NCBI GenBank assembly: GCA_032158295.1
Contig: CM063256.1
Coordinates: 12,074,953-12,138,952 of the forward strand
Direction of reading: 5' to 3'
DNA from: Pycnopodia helianthoides
Lineage: Eukaryota > Echinodermata > Asteroidea > Forcipulatida > Asteriidae
Length of the DNA: 64,000 bases
The notes below the pieces were generated by a model. That model worked only from the letters and a program-made list of their open reading frames with translations, searched no databases and had not been told where the DNA came from. Each line of letters begins with the position of its first letter. Position 1 is the first letter of the stretch. A program made the translations under genes and the position numbers. Below are positions 1 through 10,988 of the stretch, piece after piece.

Positions 1-1020
1 TTGAATTTTGTTATCTGTTGTTTTTGTAATCAATGCTCATGTTCTATTTCTGTTGTGCGTTTATTCGTATTACTTGTAAGTTATGATTGCACAATGTAAA
101 GTATCCGTTACTACTTGAGGGCTGTATCAACTGTTATAAACATTTATTTTTCATATTTCATGTGAGATTACTTCCTATCAGGAAGAATTAAAAGTGATGC
201 AGACTGCAAAGATTTGCTCGAACTTGCTTTTAGTGAACTCGTGCGTTGTTATTTTTCTCAATCATTCACAGTAACTAACTACCCCTAACTCTAACTAATC
301 CTTGTCCAAACCCTGGTTGCACTGTGGCTTTAAGCTACAAGTCTAACCCTTACTCAGATTGCACTCAATTTTAACTTAATTATAACCCTAGGCTTAAACT
401 AAAACTAGCCATACTCTGAAATAATTATTAACCGGTATCTAACGATGTATACGCGGCCGCACAGAAAGAAAAATATTAAGAGCATCTTAGAGCCTGCCTT
501 TAAAAATGAAAAGGATTTCAATAATCACATTTAGACTGAACGTAAATGGAGGCGATTAATCTCAGAGACAAGAGGAAAGTGCGTGAATGAACACACATTC
601 ATTTGGGATGCATCACTATCAGTCAACAGGTTGTCATAATTTCGAAGGAAGTACGAACCGTCGACCTGTCACGATGAGTAAACGATTTCGACTCGAAATT
701 AAACATTAACCATTCACTCTGCAATATTCTACAATGCTAATGATAGTAATAATGATAGCGTTTTTATAAAGTGCAGTGTATATTTGGAAGCCCATTTTTT
801 AAAGGGTAAGAGGTGCTGTGTTGATTTTTTTTTTTTTTTTTTTTTTTTTAAGGTTATGTAAACTCCAATCATAGTTGTGCAGTTTTGGTCAGCTCACCAA
901 ATGCATCCACACCCATACTTCAAAAAAAACAAAAAGCACGAAAACATAACTACCCCTATCCCCAAAGAACTACACTCTGGCTGCCGGAACCGAAACGAAT
1001 TGAATACCAGGTCCTTACCT
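1..1020. other. No gene seen (window start)
   Basis: AT-rich DNA with no splice-bounded coding potential. It contains scattered CCCTAA-like words near 285-400 and a run of about 30 T near 822-850. The only later sense I can make is the retrotransposon tail that begins at about 1020. Confidence 0.5.
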
Positions 1021-1021
1021 T

Positions 1022-1225
1022 ATGCACTCCATGACTCTGCACCCACCTACAGCAAAGATCTTCTGCAATAAGGCACCTCTCCGTTCTGCTGCCTTGACCC
1101 GCCTTGTTGTACCTAAATCTCGTACCACCCACTATGGTGAACGAGCATTTTCTCACATTGCACCGGTCTTGTGGATCAAGTTACCCAGCAACATCAGAAG
1201 CATTCACTCACTAAACGCACTTTAA
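1022..1225 (+). mobile_element. Non-LTR retrotransposon ORF2 C-terminal relic (CR1/L2-like)
   Basis: The translation starting at 1022 has the typical end of a CR1/L2-type reverse-transcriptase ORF: a basic stretch with RTTHYGERAFSHIAPVLW followed by a LPSNIRS-type motif. In these LINEs the consensus there is roughly 'YG.RAFS..AP.LWN.LP..IR'. Only the last about 65 residues survive and no RT palm motifs are present, so this is a 5'-truncated dead copy. It abuts the MITE that starts at 1221. Clade assignment is inference. Confidence 0.6.
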
Positions 1226-1608
1226 AGGCAGTGGACACTATTGGTAATTACTCAAAATAATTATTAGCATAAAACCTTACTTGGTAACGAGTAACGGGGA
1301 GAGGTTCACAGTATACAACATTGTGAGAAACGGCTCCCTCTGAAGTGACATAGTTTTCGAGAAAGAAGTAATTTTCCACGAATTTGATTTCGAGACCTCA
1401 GAATTAGATTTTGAGGTCTCGAAATCAACCATCTGAAAGCACACAACTTCGTGTGACAAGGGTGTTTTTTCTTTCATAGTTATCTCGCAACTTCGACGAC
1501 CAATTGAGCTCAAGTTTTTACAGGTTTGTTATTTTATCCATATGTTGAGATACACCAAGTGAGAAGACTAGTCTTTGGCAATTACCAATAGTGCCCAGTG
1601 TCTTTAAA
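1221..1608. mobile_element. MITE family A, copy 1 (full length)
   Basis: Terminal inverted repeats are TTTAAAGGCAGTGGACAC at the left and its near complement CAGTGTCTTTAAA at the right; the inner arms (CTATTGGTAATTAC / GGCAATTACCAATAG) also pair. Related copies are at 16511, 19847 (part), 33871 and 48627. No coding capacity, so it is non-autonomous. The central part has its own pairing arms (GAGACCTCA / TGAGGTCTC near 1390-1420). Confidence 0.8.
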
Positions 1609-1899
1609 CTCGTGTTAAGAAAGTTATGTTTACTGCAAGTTATTAACGTTCTCTTTCTGGTGTAGTTTTGTGTAGAGAGAGATTGATACTTTGTAGTATC
1701 TTTTCTGTAGCGCCTTGAGTATATCTTTTATTTAAAAGTTTGCTTTATAAGTTTTTACTATCATTATATTTTCATGTTATAATGTGAATTGATTGTGCAA
1801 TTTGAAAAGCCAATTAGGCCCCTCAAAAGCCAATTCGCCCGCCCCCACCCCAAGCGCCTTACAATAGCATTAGGCCTAGTCTAGCCTTGTTCATCCGGC
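1609..1899. other. Unassigned AT-rich DNA
   Basis: Includes AGCGCCTTGAGTATATCTTT at about 1710, a word typical of the 3' ends of LINE-tailed SINEs (compare 30490, 34810 and 41520). This probably marks the tail of the LINE fragment interrupted by the MITE. No gene seen. Confidence 0.35.
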
Positions 1900-2098
1900 C
1901 CCGATCATTTTTTGAAACCATCTCAACTCGTTATGACTGAAGAGTATGCAGCACCGGCAGTCAATTGGGTGCAACCATCTCTACTCTTGCAGTTACCAAT
2001 TTACTCCTGGGTGAAGAGAAGCAATTGTAGTCAAGTACAGTATAATCACGACCAGGATTTGAACCCCCCATATACTCCGGTGACTCGGCCATGCAGAA
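1900..2098 (-). mobile_element. tRNA-derived SINE (minus strand)
   Basis: On the minus strand, an A-box-like TGGCCGAGTCA (2081-2091) is followed by a B-box-like GGTTCAAATCC (2055-2065) and then by a body containing ACCCAGGAGTAAATTGGTAAC, a sequence style common in invertebrate SINEs. The A-B spacing is short, so the tRNA head is deleted inside and cannot be a working tRNA gene. Confidence 0.55.
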
Positions 2099-2479
2099 TC
2101 ATGAGTTCGATGAGGTGGACCCCACGGCAGGCCGGGGTTCACAAAATAACACACGACAAAACCAGACCTCGTACAGATTTTCAGGGCCACGTTTTATATC
2201 GAAAGCAACGAGGCACAATGTTTTGTCAGTGAATTTGTGCACTTTCGTATGTGGTCTATTTTTAATTTGGGCAATCGGAATAAAGAAACGGTGGTTTGGG
2301 GGGATCTTCGAATGCTGCTTTCCGGCATTGTCGTCTTGTTTCATACTGACATTCTCCGGAAGAGTGAACTCGGAACGTTATAATGAGTGAGCTTTCAGAT
2401 TGAAACTAATAAATTTTCCCCTATAATTAATTATCAATGTTGTAATTTTTCTATAATGGTAGCGTCATCTTTATGTTTT

Positions 2480-2785
2480 GGTTAACGTAAACGCTGATTT
2501 ATAGACAAAACTACTTAGAAATATACAATAAAAGTCATCTGTGAAAGTTTCAGCTGAACACAATTATACTTGTTGAGAAAACATCTTTAAAAAACTGTCA
2601 TGTTATTTTCTATCAAGAACGTCGTCTTAGATCCACGCCTAGCAAGGGATCCAACCACATCTCTGGTCCGTGTCATTCACACCACAGAAATTTGAATCTC
2701 CAAAAACGATCTTTGGAGATTCAAATGTTTCAACATACTAGTATTGATTTCTAATCAACGGGGCGTCACCATTTCAATCTTTAAA
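2480..2785. mobile_element. Dispersed repeat family I, degenerate copy
   Basis: Contains TGTGAAAGTTTCAGCTGA, then ACTTGTTGAG, then CTTTGGAGATTCAAAT and a TTTCTAATCAACGGGG end. The same ordered blocks recur near 17340-17600 and, inverted, in the fuller copy at 55145-55628. It is non-coding and reads as an old MITE. Confidence 0.5.
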
Positions 2786-2869
2786 AACAAGTGGGTTTTC
2801 GGATTAAAAGTTGCACAACTTTTTTTGGGGGGGGGGTCATAACTAAAGTATTTAATCGTGCTCTAGTAT

Positions 2870-3062
2870 TTATGGTACCCGTAAAGGTTTCCCCGAAATA
2901 TCATTTCGTTCCTTGAAATATTATTTAGAGGGAACTACATTATGAAGTTCCCTCAAAATAACATTTCGTTCCCACGAAATATTATATTATTTCGAAATTT
3001 TACTTTGAGGGAACGAAATGTTATTTTGGGGGAACGAACCAATATTTCGGGGGAACAAAAAG
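2870..3062. repeat. Cluster of interleaved inverted repeats
   Basis: Four or five copies of the words CGAAATATTATTT and GAGGGAACGAAATGTTATTTTG occur in both orientations, so many alternative hairpins can form. No ORF. The style resembles the larger palindromic element at 10070. Confidence 0.6.
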
Positions 3063-4142
3063 AGTAGAAATACAAAAACATTGTCCCTGTGCGGGCTCCG
3101 TTTTAAACGACAGTGCAAGTCATCTGGTGTTGAAGAGACGTATTTATGGTCGATCTGACCGTTTCAGTCAGGCAGGCATATCTTGATAATGAAGTATTTT
3201 TGTCTGGGTCCAGATCAGTCACACGGTTCGCCAACGGCACCTCAGTCCAAGTATGAAGTCCAAACTCATTTGTAACACGTGCAGCTAGGATCTGCCTAGC
3301 TGGACAGATAGGACGCATGGGATGTTAATCGCATGTCGTCGTCCAAAGTACGACACCCCATAACTTGTTAACTTGCGGTCGTCTAATTGGAATGACGCCC
3401 GTATCTATCACATTATCGTCGTTTACAAATGAATAAAATCTGGAGAGTGCGACACGCGAATGAGATATCACGGCCACTTGCTTTTGGGCTACCTCGTAGC
3501 ATGCAATGCCGATCGCACGGGGACGATGTAATGTTCAATCTGGTCAACGGTAGTAATGCCGCAAGTCTCTCCGTTGAAGTGGTTATACGATTCTGCCGAC
3601 TCAAATTCAAGACCCACCGACTGCTGCGGGTTATTCGTGGAGAATCTAAGTGGAACTCACCAACTCAACAGGAGGCTTCCAACAAATCGTCAGGAGATAC
3701 TCCTCTACCACTACCGAGAGACGGTTTGACACCGCCGTTCGCCCTCTCTCTGCACGAATATTCTGTGACTGTTCTGTGTAATGGTAGGAAAACTGTGCTA
3801 AATTGAGATATAGAGTGGAGGGGACTGATTGTGAAATTTTGTTTGGACAGTGGCGTGGCCTGTCAGTGCATTTATTTCCGTGGTGCATAATGCTGGTGTA
3901 ATGTACTCTTGTTGTATATGGTTTCTTCTGATGAACCGATTGTTGTTACCTTCTTGATGTTCATTGTTCACTGCACCGAGGAGGGCGATGTGCTACTAAT
4001 GTACTAAGACATTATTGAACTAACTTCATTATAAATGATGAATGAGAAATAAAACAACAACAACCGGTAAATATATTTTAAATTTACACGGACTTATAGG
4101 AAAGCTCCTGGAAATCGAACAGCCACTTTGACTTTGACAACA
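3063..4142. other. No supported gene upstream of the GPCR
   Basis: A 125-codon open frame at 3429-3806 has no motif I recognise and no splice or neighbour support. AATAAA occurs at about 4049, just upstream of the GPCR. A weak acceptor-like CTTATAG at about 4098 could belong to a GPCR 5' UTR exon, but I cannot confirm it. Confidence 0.35.
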
Positions 4143-5234
4143 ATGGATGCAATGTTAGAGTGCACCGAGACCAGCACACTGAATTTCACTACCAATGACG
4201 AAGACGCTCTTGCGCTACTCTACAACGAGTTCGATAAGATCATCGTCTTGTACATCTTGCCGATCATTGCAGCGTTCGGAGTCGGCACCAACCTCTCCTT
4301 CGTTTTCGTGGTGGCCCGTGTTGCCCGAATGCGAACGATGACCAACTTGTACTTGGTTCAACTTGCCGTGGCCGATTTGCTTTTCCTTTTACTGTCGCTG
4401 GGCGAAACGTTGATCTACTACAGAGCGTCTCCGCTGGCTCTCGACATGACGGTCGCGGGGTTCGTTGGGAGTGTCGCTTTCTACTCTTTGCGGGGTACCG
4501 TCCATGCGGCCAGCATGATTCTGGTGTCCGTGGTTGCTCTGGAGAAGTATTATGCCATATTCAGACCGCTACACTACCAGGCCCACTGGTGCCGCGGTAA
4601 CCGCAGACGGGCCATCAAGATGAGTATAGTGGTGTGGATACTGTCCGTAGTGGCAGTGGGTATTGTCGGGCCGTGGCTCAGCGAGTACGTCCTAACCTGT
4701 ATCGCTTGGCCTCAAAACCAATCCTACTTTGAAAGTGTCCCGAGTCACGTGTACACGCTGAAGGTGGATTCGTCACCGATGACGGCGTTCGAACTGCTCA
4801 CCGACTCGCACAGTGATTCCCTGTGGTACACGATAACGTTTCTCGCGGTCGCTCTGGTCAACGCCGTGTTGTTCGCCTGCATCGTCCGGGCACTGAACGT
4901 GCGCGTTGTGCCGTTCCAGCCGGCGAACGCGATGCTGGAGGCCCGTATCTTACGCACTCGAAATCAGGTCGCGTGGATGCTTGTCATCAACGGGGTGGTT
5001 TTCTTTGTTCTGCTGGCTCCGAGGAAAATCTTCGCTTTTGTGTGCGCCATAACATTGATGTCAAATCGCAGATTGCTGGGGCATGTGGAACGAGGTTATA
5101 TCTTGAATGTGTTCAGGATCATGACTTACTTGAACTCAGTCGTGAATCCCATAGTTTACAGTGCAGTAAGCCCGAGGTATAGGACAGCGTTCCGCCGAGC
5201 GTTCAAACTCAAACACAAGGAAAGGTCTTTTTAG
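4143..5234 (+). CDS. Rhodopsin-class (class A) peptide-type GPCR, intronless, orphan
   Basis: A single-exon 363-residue seven-transmembrane receptor. I start at ATG 4143 (ACAACAATGG, a good context); the open frame extends five codons upstream without another ATG. Helix markers are clear: N50 (1.50) in TM1, LAVAD with D78 (2.50) in TM2, E134-K-Y136 in place of DRY at the end of TM3, W165 (4.50) in TM4, P293 (6.50) in TM6, and NPIVY with N335 and Y339 in TM7, followed by an amphipathic, basic tail. N14 and N192 are in N-glycosylation sequons (N-terminus and extracellular loop 2). The TM3 and TM7 wording (MTYLNSVVNPIVYS) is closest in style to TRH, ghrelin or FMRFamide-type neuropeptide receptors, so a peptide ligand and G-protein signalling at the plasma membrane are inferred. 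Oddities: position 3.25 is S110 rather than the disulfide cysteine, and the TM6 CWxP motif is LLAP. The ligand is unknown. Confidence 0.9.
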   Translation: MDAMLECTETSTLNFTTNDEDALALLYNEFDKIIVLYILPIIAAFGVGTNLSFVFVVARVARMRTMTNLYLVQLAVADLLFLLLSLGETLIYYRASPLALDMTVAGFVGSVAFYSLRGTVHAASMILVSVVALEKYYAIFRPLHYQAHWCRGNRRRAIKMSIVVWILSVVAVGIVGPWLSEYVLTCIAWPQNQSYFESVPSHVYTLKVDSSPMTAFELLTDSHSDSLWYTITFLAVALVNAVLFACIVRALNVRVVPFQPANAMLEARILRTRNQVAWMLVINGVVFFVLLAPRKIFAFVCAITLMSNRRLLGHVERGYILNVFRIMTYLNSVVNPIVYSAVSPRYRTAFRRAFKLKHKERSF

Positions 5235-6290
5235 AAAAATACAATGAACACCGTACCTTGAAGACAAATTAAATATTTAATAATACATGCATCTACGAAC
5301 TTATTAGTTTTCAATGTGAAATACCCCACTATCAGTCCTCCAAAGATGTATGTCTTTTTGACATTATTTTAAAGTTGTGAAATTAGTACTCGCTGTGTGA
5401 CCTACAAAATCGCCATCACTAACTTCGAAAGCCGCAAACGAGCGATCCGATTCACCTGAGCTGACATCTTCACACATGAAACTTGGTTGTGCCATTTTGG
5501 GGGAGACGGACTCCTCGTGGGTGTTACTGTGGCCGAATTGGCGGCTTCGGCTAGAGCTACGGCTGTTGCTAAGGCTGTTGCTAAGGCTGTTGCTAAGAAA
5601 GTACTATACTTCAACGCACGATGACGCGGAAACCTATCCGCAGCCGTAGCCGTAGCCGTAGCCGCCATTTCGGACACAGCCCGTGTGCAGTGAGAAGGAG
5701 AAGTGCGGCGTGATAAAACCCGCAAAATATCGATACACATGCAAGAAAGTTGCCACATGTGACGTCATCAGTCCAGGGGACAATGTGACGAACGTGCACA
5801 AAATTCCAAATAAAACTATAGCGGTTTTAGTTCTGTTAGGTTTTGGGTAGTGTTTTGTTAAGTTGCTTGGTTGTGTGTGTTTTTTTCATTTTTTTCTTAT
5901 AATAATAATAATAGGTTTTTTTTACTAATAAATCTTATTGGTTTTTTTTCTTATTTATTATCATTTTTTATTTTTTTACGTGACAATCAATTACTGTTCA
6001 AACGGAATGTTGTGATGTTGGTTGATAATTGGGTCATTTGTTAGTGTGTGAATAAACATTCTTCAAACCAAGACTAGATTCCTTCCTCCATGGTCAAACT
6101 GGCTGTCACGTTTCAGTGAAGACACTTTGTGTTTTTATGTGCGTTTACAAAAAAAAAAAAAGTTTTTTACTTGGGTTGCTCCAATCGAAATAAGCTACAG
6201 TGATGTTTGGGTCTTCAAGGCGATATTTTCTCAACTTACAGAGTAGTTCCGACAGGAATATTTCTCTGGAGGATTGGTACGGGTATAACC
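5235..6290. other. GPCR 3' flank; trinucleotide-like repeat; no gene
   Basis: After the stop the DNA is AT-rich. At 5540-5670 it holds three copies of GCTGTTGCTAAG and then four copies of CCGTAG-type words, which pair with the former as a loose inverted repeat. From 5880 there are T-rich and AATAAT runs. No coding signal beyond the GPCR. Confidence 0.45.
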
Positions 6291-6291
6291 A

Positions 6292-6432
6292 TAGACTACT
6301 TCGCAAATACTCAGTGCGCATGCGTTGAGGTGCATGCTGGTCTAGGTAACGACAAAAATTGTCACTAGCTAGACCAGCATGCACCTCATTCCACTGCTGA
6401 CGCATGCGCACTGAGTAATTGCGAAGTAGTCT
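6292..6432. mobile_element. Foldback MITE family D, copy 1
   Basis: About 140 bp, almost wholly palindromic: TAGACTACTTCGCAAATACT at the left and its complement at the right, then inner arms GGTGCATGCTGGTCTAG / CTAGACCAGCATGCACC around a short loop. A second copy lies at 53932-54085 inside NFYC. It has no coding capacity. Confidence 0.85.
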
Positions 6433-6902
6433 GTTATTTTAAGTTTCAATGTTTCGGATTATAACTATTAATAAATAGAGGTTTTGTTTGAAGATTACCA
6501 ATCGTATTTGTCTTCTTAAAAGTTAGATATCCTTAAATGTTTTTTTACAGTTGTATGATTGTCGATGTGTCAATCGAGTTATCGAAAACACTCTGATAAC
6601 TGTGTCAATCATCGTCGTGTGTATGGTGCAATTTTGTATTTGCGGTGCAAACAGTCAACGGTGATTTGTGCCTGACAATAGATAGTTCCCAGTAGACGCA
6701 ATCTTTACGGGCAAATTGCATTTTGGCTTGCAGGTGCGTCAAACGCTCAACTTATTAACGCAGCCGCGTTGTTCACTGACCAATCCTGCAATGAGTTTCG
6801 TGAAATGCGCGCGTGTTACGCGCCGTTCTCACACGAAACGCACGACTGTTTGTTCTAAACTGCCCGTAAAGATGGCCGATTTACGTCATACTGCAACCTA
6901 TC

Positions 6903-7212
6903 TATAGACAGATCCATAAAGCCCATAGAGCTATATATATTGACATAGCTCTATGATAAAGCCCCACCCCCTCAACGTATTGACCAATCACAGCATTTGC
7001 TGCATCACCACTGCACACACGTCGTGGGCAGAACGTGTGCATCTTTCTAATGCCACACTCACGACATGAACGTGCGCGCTTTATTAAGTACGCGCGCGAC
7101 CATGTTTACTTTTCTAATGGGATTTTAGCGTGTCGGACTTTCGGTGGCTTGGCCAAAGGTTGTGATTGGTCAACACGTAACGTGGCGGAGCTGAATGGAT
7201 CAGTCTATTGAG
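6903..7212. mobile_element. MITE family C, copy 1 (with an insertion in the left arm)
   Basis: Ends are TATAGACAGATCCATAAAGC and its complement GCTGAATGGATCAGTCTATT. The body matches copies at 34936 and 50384 (GTGTGGCATT/AATGCCACAC, GCGCGCACGTTCATG and CGACATGCTAAAATCCC blocks). About 30 bp around 6925-6960 (itself a small palindrome, ATAGAGCTATATATATTGACATAGCTCTAT in parts) is extra relative to the other copies. Confidence 0.8.
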
Positions 7213-7225
7213 TTATATTTTTGGT

Positions 7226-7430
7226 CATGTTAGCGTAGTGGTGTCTTTCCTCGCCTTCCGCCCTATAGAACCCCGGTTCGAATCCCACCGGGGGCACCTT
7301 GTGGATTGAGTTTTTAGTCCCTACCTGATTGCTTGTCCCTGGAATAATTGTATGGGGTTTTCCCTCCCACATTTAAAACCGAAACTTCTTTCTTCTTCTC
7401 TCCATGGGAATACTTGGCTAGTAGAGTGAT
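7226..7430 (+). mobile_element. tRNA-derived SINE
   Basis: A-box TAGCGTAGTGG (7231-7241) and B-box GGTTCGAATCC (7275-7285) sit inside a tRNA-like head, followed by an unrelated body (ATTGTATGGGGTTTTCCC). Related heads are at 47176 and 58313. The right end is unclear. The head lacks a clean acceptor stem, so it is not called as a tRNA gene. Confidence 0.6.
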
Positions 7431-10069
7431 TAAGGTCGCTTTTCTGAGAAACCTTGGCTTCACAACCAGAATTAATATATAAGTTCTTGTTGTACACGAA
7501 CGAACGTTACTTTTACTAACGCATGTAAATGTTGTATCATTGTAAATTACCAGTAGGTTGTCCCGTTTCCCGCGTGACGTCAGACACACTGCGCTGGAAT
7601 ATTGATGACTCAGTTGGCTTCTAGTCATGTGTTAGGAAATTACAACCTAGATTATGTCAACAATGTGAAGAGATTTGGTTGTCAAGAAATCGCATGCCGG
7701 CTTGGGTTTTAATTGGCAGTTTCATGGAATAATGAGTTGGAGGTAATATACGGGATTGGCAGAGCTGGCAAAAAGAATTAATAGTCGTGCAGACTAGTCA
7801 CGGATTGTGTGATCATCTTTATGCATGAAATAACAAATCTAGGAAAATTGGGGCTTAATCCGTTGTGTGAGTCAGGAGAAATTAGTGAAAAAACATGCAG
7901 ATTTTTCCGCGTGTAAACACACTGTCCTTTATTTTGGTTGTAACAACTGAAATCAGTTGTTGCGGGTGTTTTTGTTTAGGTTTTCAGAAACAGTTTTCTT
8001 GAATATGACTTCATTTCAGAGGGAAATTCTTTTAAGAAAAAGGGTCTTGACAGTACGAACTTCATAATCAGTAAGCTTTCAGACTAGCATTAAACAATAA
8101 TTATGTTTTTCTAATAAGTTTAAAGGAACATTACAGAACTGCTAAGAAAACAACTTGTAAAATATACTTTTTTATCACAGATTTACATAAAACTTACACG
8201 GTCTAATGATGATGATGGTAGAAAACATCCCTTGAAATATTTCTCTCTGAAATGCCATATTTGATGAGAAATGAATAAACTAATTTTCCGATTGGAGTTT
8301 ATCGCCCAGTGAGTGTTTTATTCATTTGTTAAATCTATATGATTTCATGCAAAATAAATGTGTAATCGGTTTTTCACTATTTTCTCATGACCCAGATGGC
8401 CGATCGATCTCAAACTTCTACAGGTTTGTCAGTTTATGTATATGGTGGATTACATACAGTGCTTACACTGCAGCAACTGTTTTGTTAGCAAAAACCAATT
8501 CTGTAATGTCCTTTAAAGCCTTTAATACCGTTATTATACTAATTCTGTAGGGGTGGGTTGTTTTCAGACTTTTGTTCAGGGTTCTTACTTATCTCCCGGC
8601 TCGTTTCTTAAATTCATAATATTGGAGCCAAAGGCGAAAGTCCGGGCGGTAAGACTCGACCGAACTGATGGCTCGAAGGACTCGGTGGACTCGACCTAGA
8701 TGACTTGACAACAACACTGGCATGCGGTGGCGCGCGTACTGTGTGTGTGACGTTATTCCACTGTAAGCCACGCCCACTTCACACGAACTTGCTCCAACGA
8801 TAAGCAAAGAAAAGGTCAATCATTGGACTTCGTTTTTACATTGCGTTCTTCAAAGTCTCGAGGTCTTCTAAGAAATAACTTTATCTGTCATACAAAATGC
8901 TTCTGAACGATGAAATGAGTGATTTTTAGTCAAGAACTAACCACCGTGCAGGTTGAAACCGGTTTGGTGGGAGATCATGTCCCTAACTATGGCGAATTGT
9001 TTAGACCATTCGTCTGATAGCGCCCTCTTTTGAATCAATGAAGTTCCTTCATCCCACGTGCACCGCACTTAATGTGCTCCCTATAGCAACCGATGCTAAA
9101 TGCAAAACTAAAAGTACATTTAAAAGTTTCTCAGCCGCCTGAAAACAAACCAAAATAATTTCTGACAACTAAACTTTATAATCCTTTCGAATTCTGGTAG
9201 GTTAGCCATTTGAATTTGAGCTAGCTCATCAAAAACGAAAACATCACTGAATGACTAAACTGGCCAGACTCCATCTTGGAAAACGCGACGGAACTATTTT
9301 GAAAACGCGACGGAATTGGGTTTTTCCAAAGGAGTGGCACATATGGAACACCATGACATGTACACATCCGCATTTTGTACAGACTCCTAAATCGCTCCAC
9401 ATAATGTACGCGTACATGTGACCTGCTTACTGTTCAGATCTGTACACAACATTTTTTGTACTATTACATTGTAATATTAGCCTAAGTATAAAGAAACGTT
9501 GTGAGAAAATGCCTTTTTACAGCAAAGGCCACTGTAAACAAGGCGAAATAAAACACTTTAGACCATTGCGAAGTAAATTAAACCATTAGCCGTAGTGTTC
9601 TGCTATCTGAGGTGTAGTGTTCTGAGTGGGTTTTACATGTTCTATTCCTAAGTTTAAAAATAAGTAAGCGACTGAACAAGCTGTGACACGTTTTCATTTC
9701 CTTCATCAGAGCAGGGTATTCAGATGTCTGCATTTTATATAGGCACACTAATTTTTCTTTTCTTCTAATAAAAAATAAGCCAATATATTTAATACAAATT
9801 TAGGCCTAAATGTGTTTAACAAAAGTATCCATGTACTTACAAATAATTTACTAGAGGAGGGGCTATCGGTGAATGGAGAAAGTTGTGAGGAATTTAAACA
9901 TCCACAATAAAAGACACGGTGGCTTTCGTCCTACATTGTGAATGATCTGACTCTGGTGTTGCAAGACGTGAGACGACAAACTGAGGGGGTGGGGGGATAG
10001 CACCGCAATGTATATACTTCCTCCAATGCACAACACTTGTTTCAGACGCACGCACCAACATAAACAGGA
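7431..10069. other. No gene seen; degenerate repeats
   Basis: AT-rich DNA without splice-supported coding. 8395-8480 resembles the right half of MITE family A (CAAACTTCTACAGGTTTGTCA). 9280-9320 has a short duplicated ACGCGACGGAA. Nothing else is recognised. Confidence 0.4.
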
Positions 10070-10988
10070 AAGTATGGTGGCCCTGAAGGGACATTGAACG
10101 TATATATTTACGTGAATATTTACGTCAATATTCATGGATTTTGCCTTAAATCGCAAATATTCACGTCAATATTCACGATATATGCCCAAATTGCAAATAT
10201 ATCACGTCAATATTCACGTAAATATTCGCGATTTGTGCCCGAAATCGTGAATATTCAAGTAAATATTTACATAAATATTCACGATTTGTGCCCCAATCGC
10301 AAATATTCACGTGAATATTTACGTGAATATTCACGATTTGTGCCCAATCGCAAATATTTACGTTAATATTTACGTAAATATTCACGATTTGTGCCCAAAC
10401 ACGCAAATATTCACGTAAATACTTACGTAAATATTCACGATTTTTGCCCCCGATCGCAAATATTTACGTGAATATTCACGTAAATATTTATGGATTTATG
10501 GCTTGTGCCCAAATCGCAAACCCAGTCATCCGTGAATATTTGTGTTTTGTTAGTAACCTAGGTAGACAAGCTCGCAATTCAGTCTGGCACCCTGGTAATT
10601 CAGCACCCCGTACATTTCCGCACGCTCGAGTATGGCCTACACCATTATGCCTCGCCAGCGTTAGAGATCAGGGTGTCTAGGTGCCAGACTAAACGAAACT
10701 AAAAGGACACCTCAAGTTGCTGGGGAAAAAAAATCACGGTTCAGTGGGTTCACGAATTTGAGGCCCAAATCGCAAATATTGACGTGAATATTGACGTGAA
10801 TATTTGCGATTTGGGGCACAAACCGCAAATATTGACGTGAATATTCACGTCATTAATATTCGCGATTTTGAGCACGAATCGCAAATATTCACGTCAATAT
10901 TTGCGATTTAGGGCAAAATCCATGAATATTGACGTAAATATTGACGTAAATATATATATGTTCAATGTCCCTTCATGGCCACTATAGG
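10070..10988. mobile_element. Long palindromic element built of AAATATTCACGT repeats
   Basis: The outer inverted repeats read GTGGCCCTGAAGGGACATTG at the left (about 10077) and its complement CAATGTCCCTTCATGGCCAC at the right (ends about 10982). The interior is dozens of copies of self-complementary words such as AAATATTCACGTGAATATTT separated by GATTTGTGCCC / GGGCAAAATC spacers that themselves flip orientation across the element. A separate 190 bp stretch at 10550-10740 breaks the array. No protein is encoded; I read it as a non-autonomous foldback transposon. Confidence 0.75.
10550..10740. other. Insertion inside the palindromic element, itself foldback
   Basis: This part lacks the ATATT/CACGT motif. 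AGTCTGGCACCCTG (about 10578) pairs with CAGGGTGTCTAGGTGCCAGACT (about 10668) except for an 8-base bulge, so it looks like a small second inverted-repeat insertion. Confidence 0.5.

Noticed and set aside
1912..2390. ORFs of 99-106 codons
   Set aside because: They run across a minus-strand tRNA-SINE head.
3429..3806. 125-codon ORF upstream of the GPCR
   Set aside because: No recognised motif, low-complexity composition, overlapped by an opposing ORF; no splice or promoter support.
7226..7295. Possible tRNA gene
   Set aside because: Head lacks clear acceptor and anticodon stems; belongs to a repeated SINE family.
9863..10406. ORFs rich in NIYVNIHVNI words
   Set aside because: Translation of the palindromic ATATT/CACGT repeat, readable on both strands.
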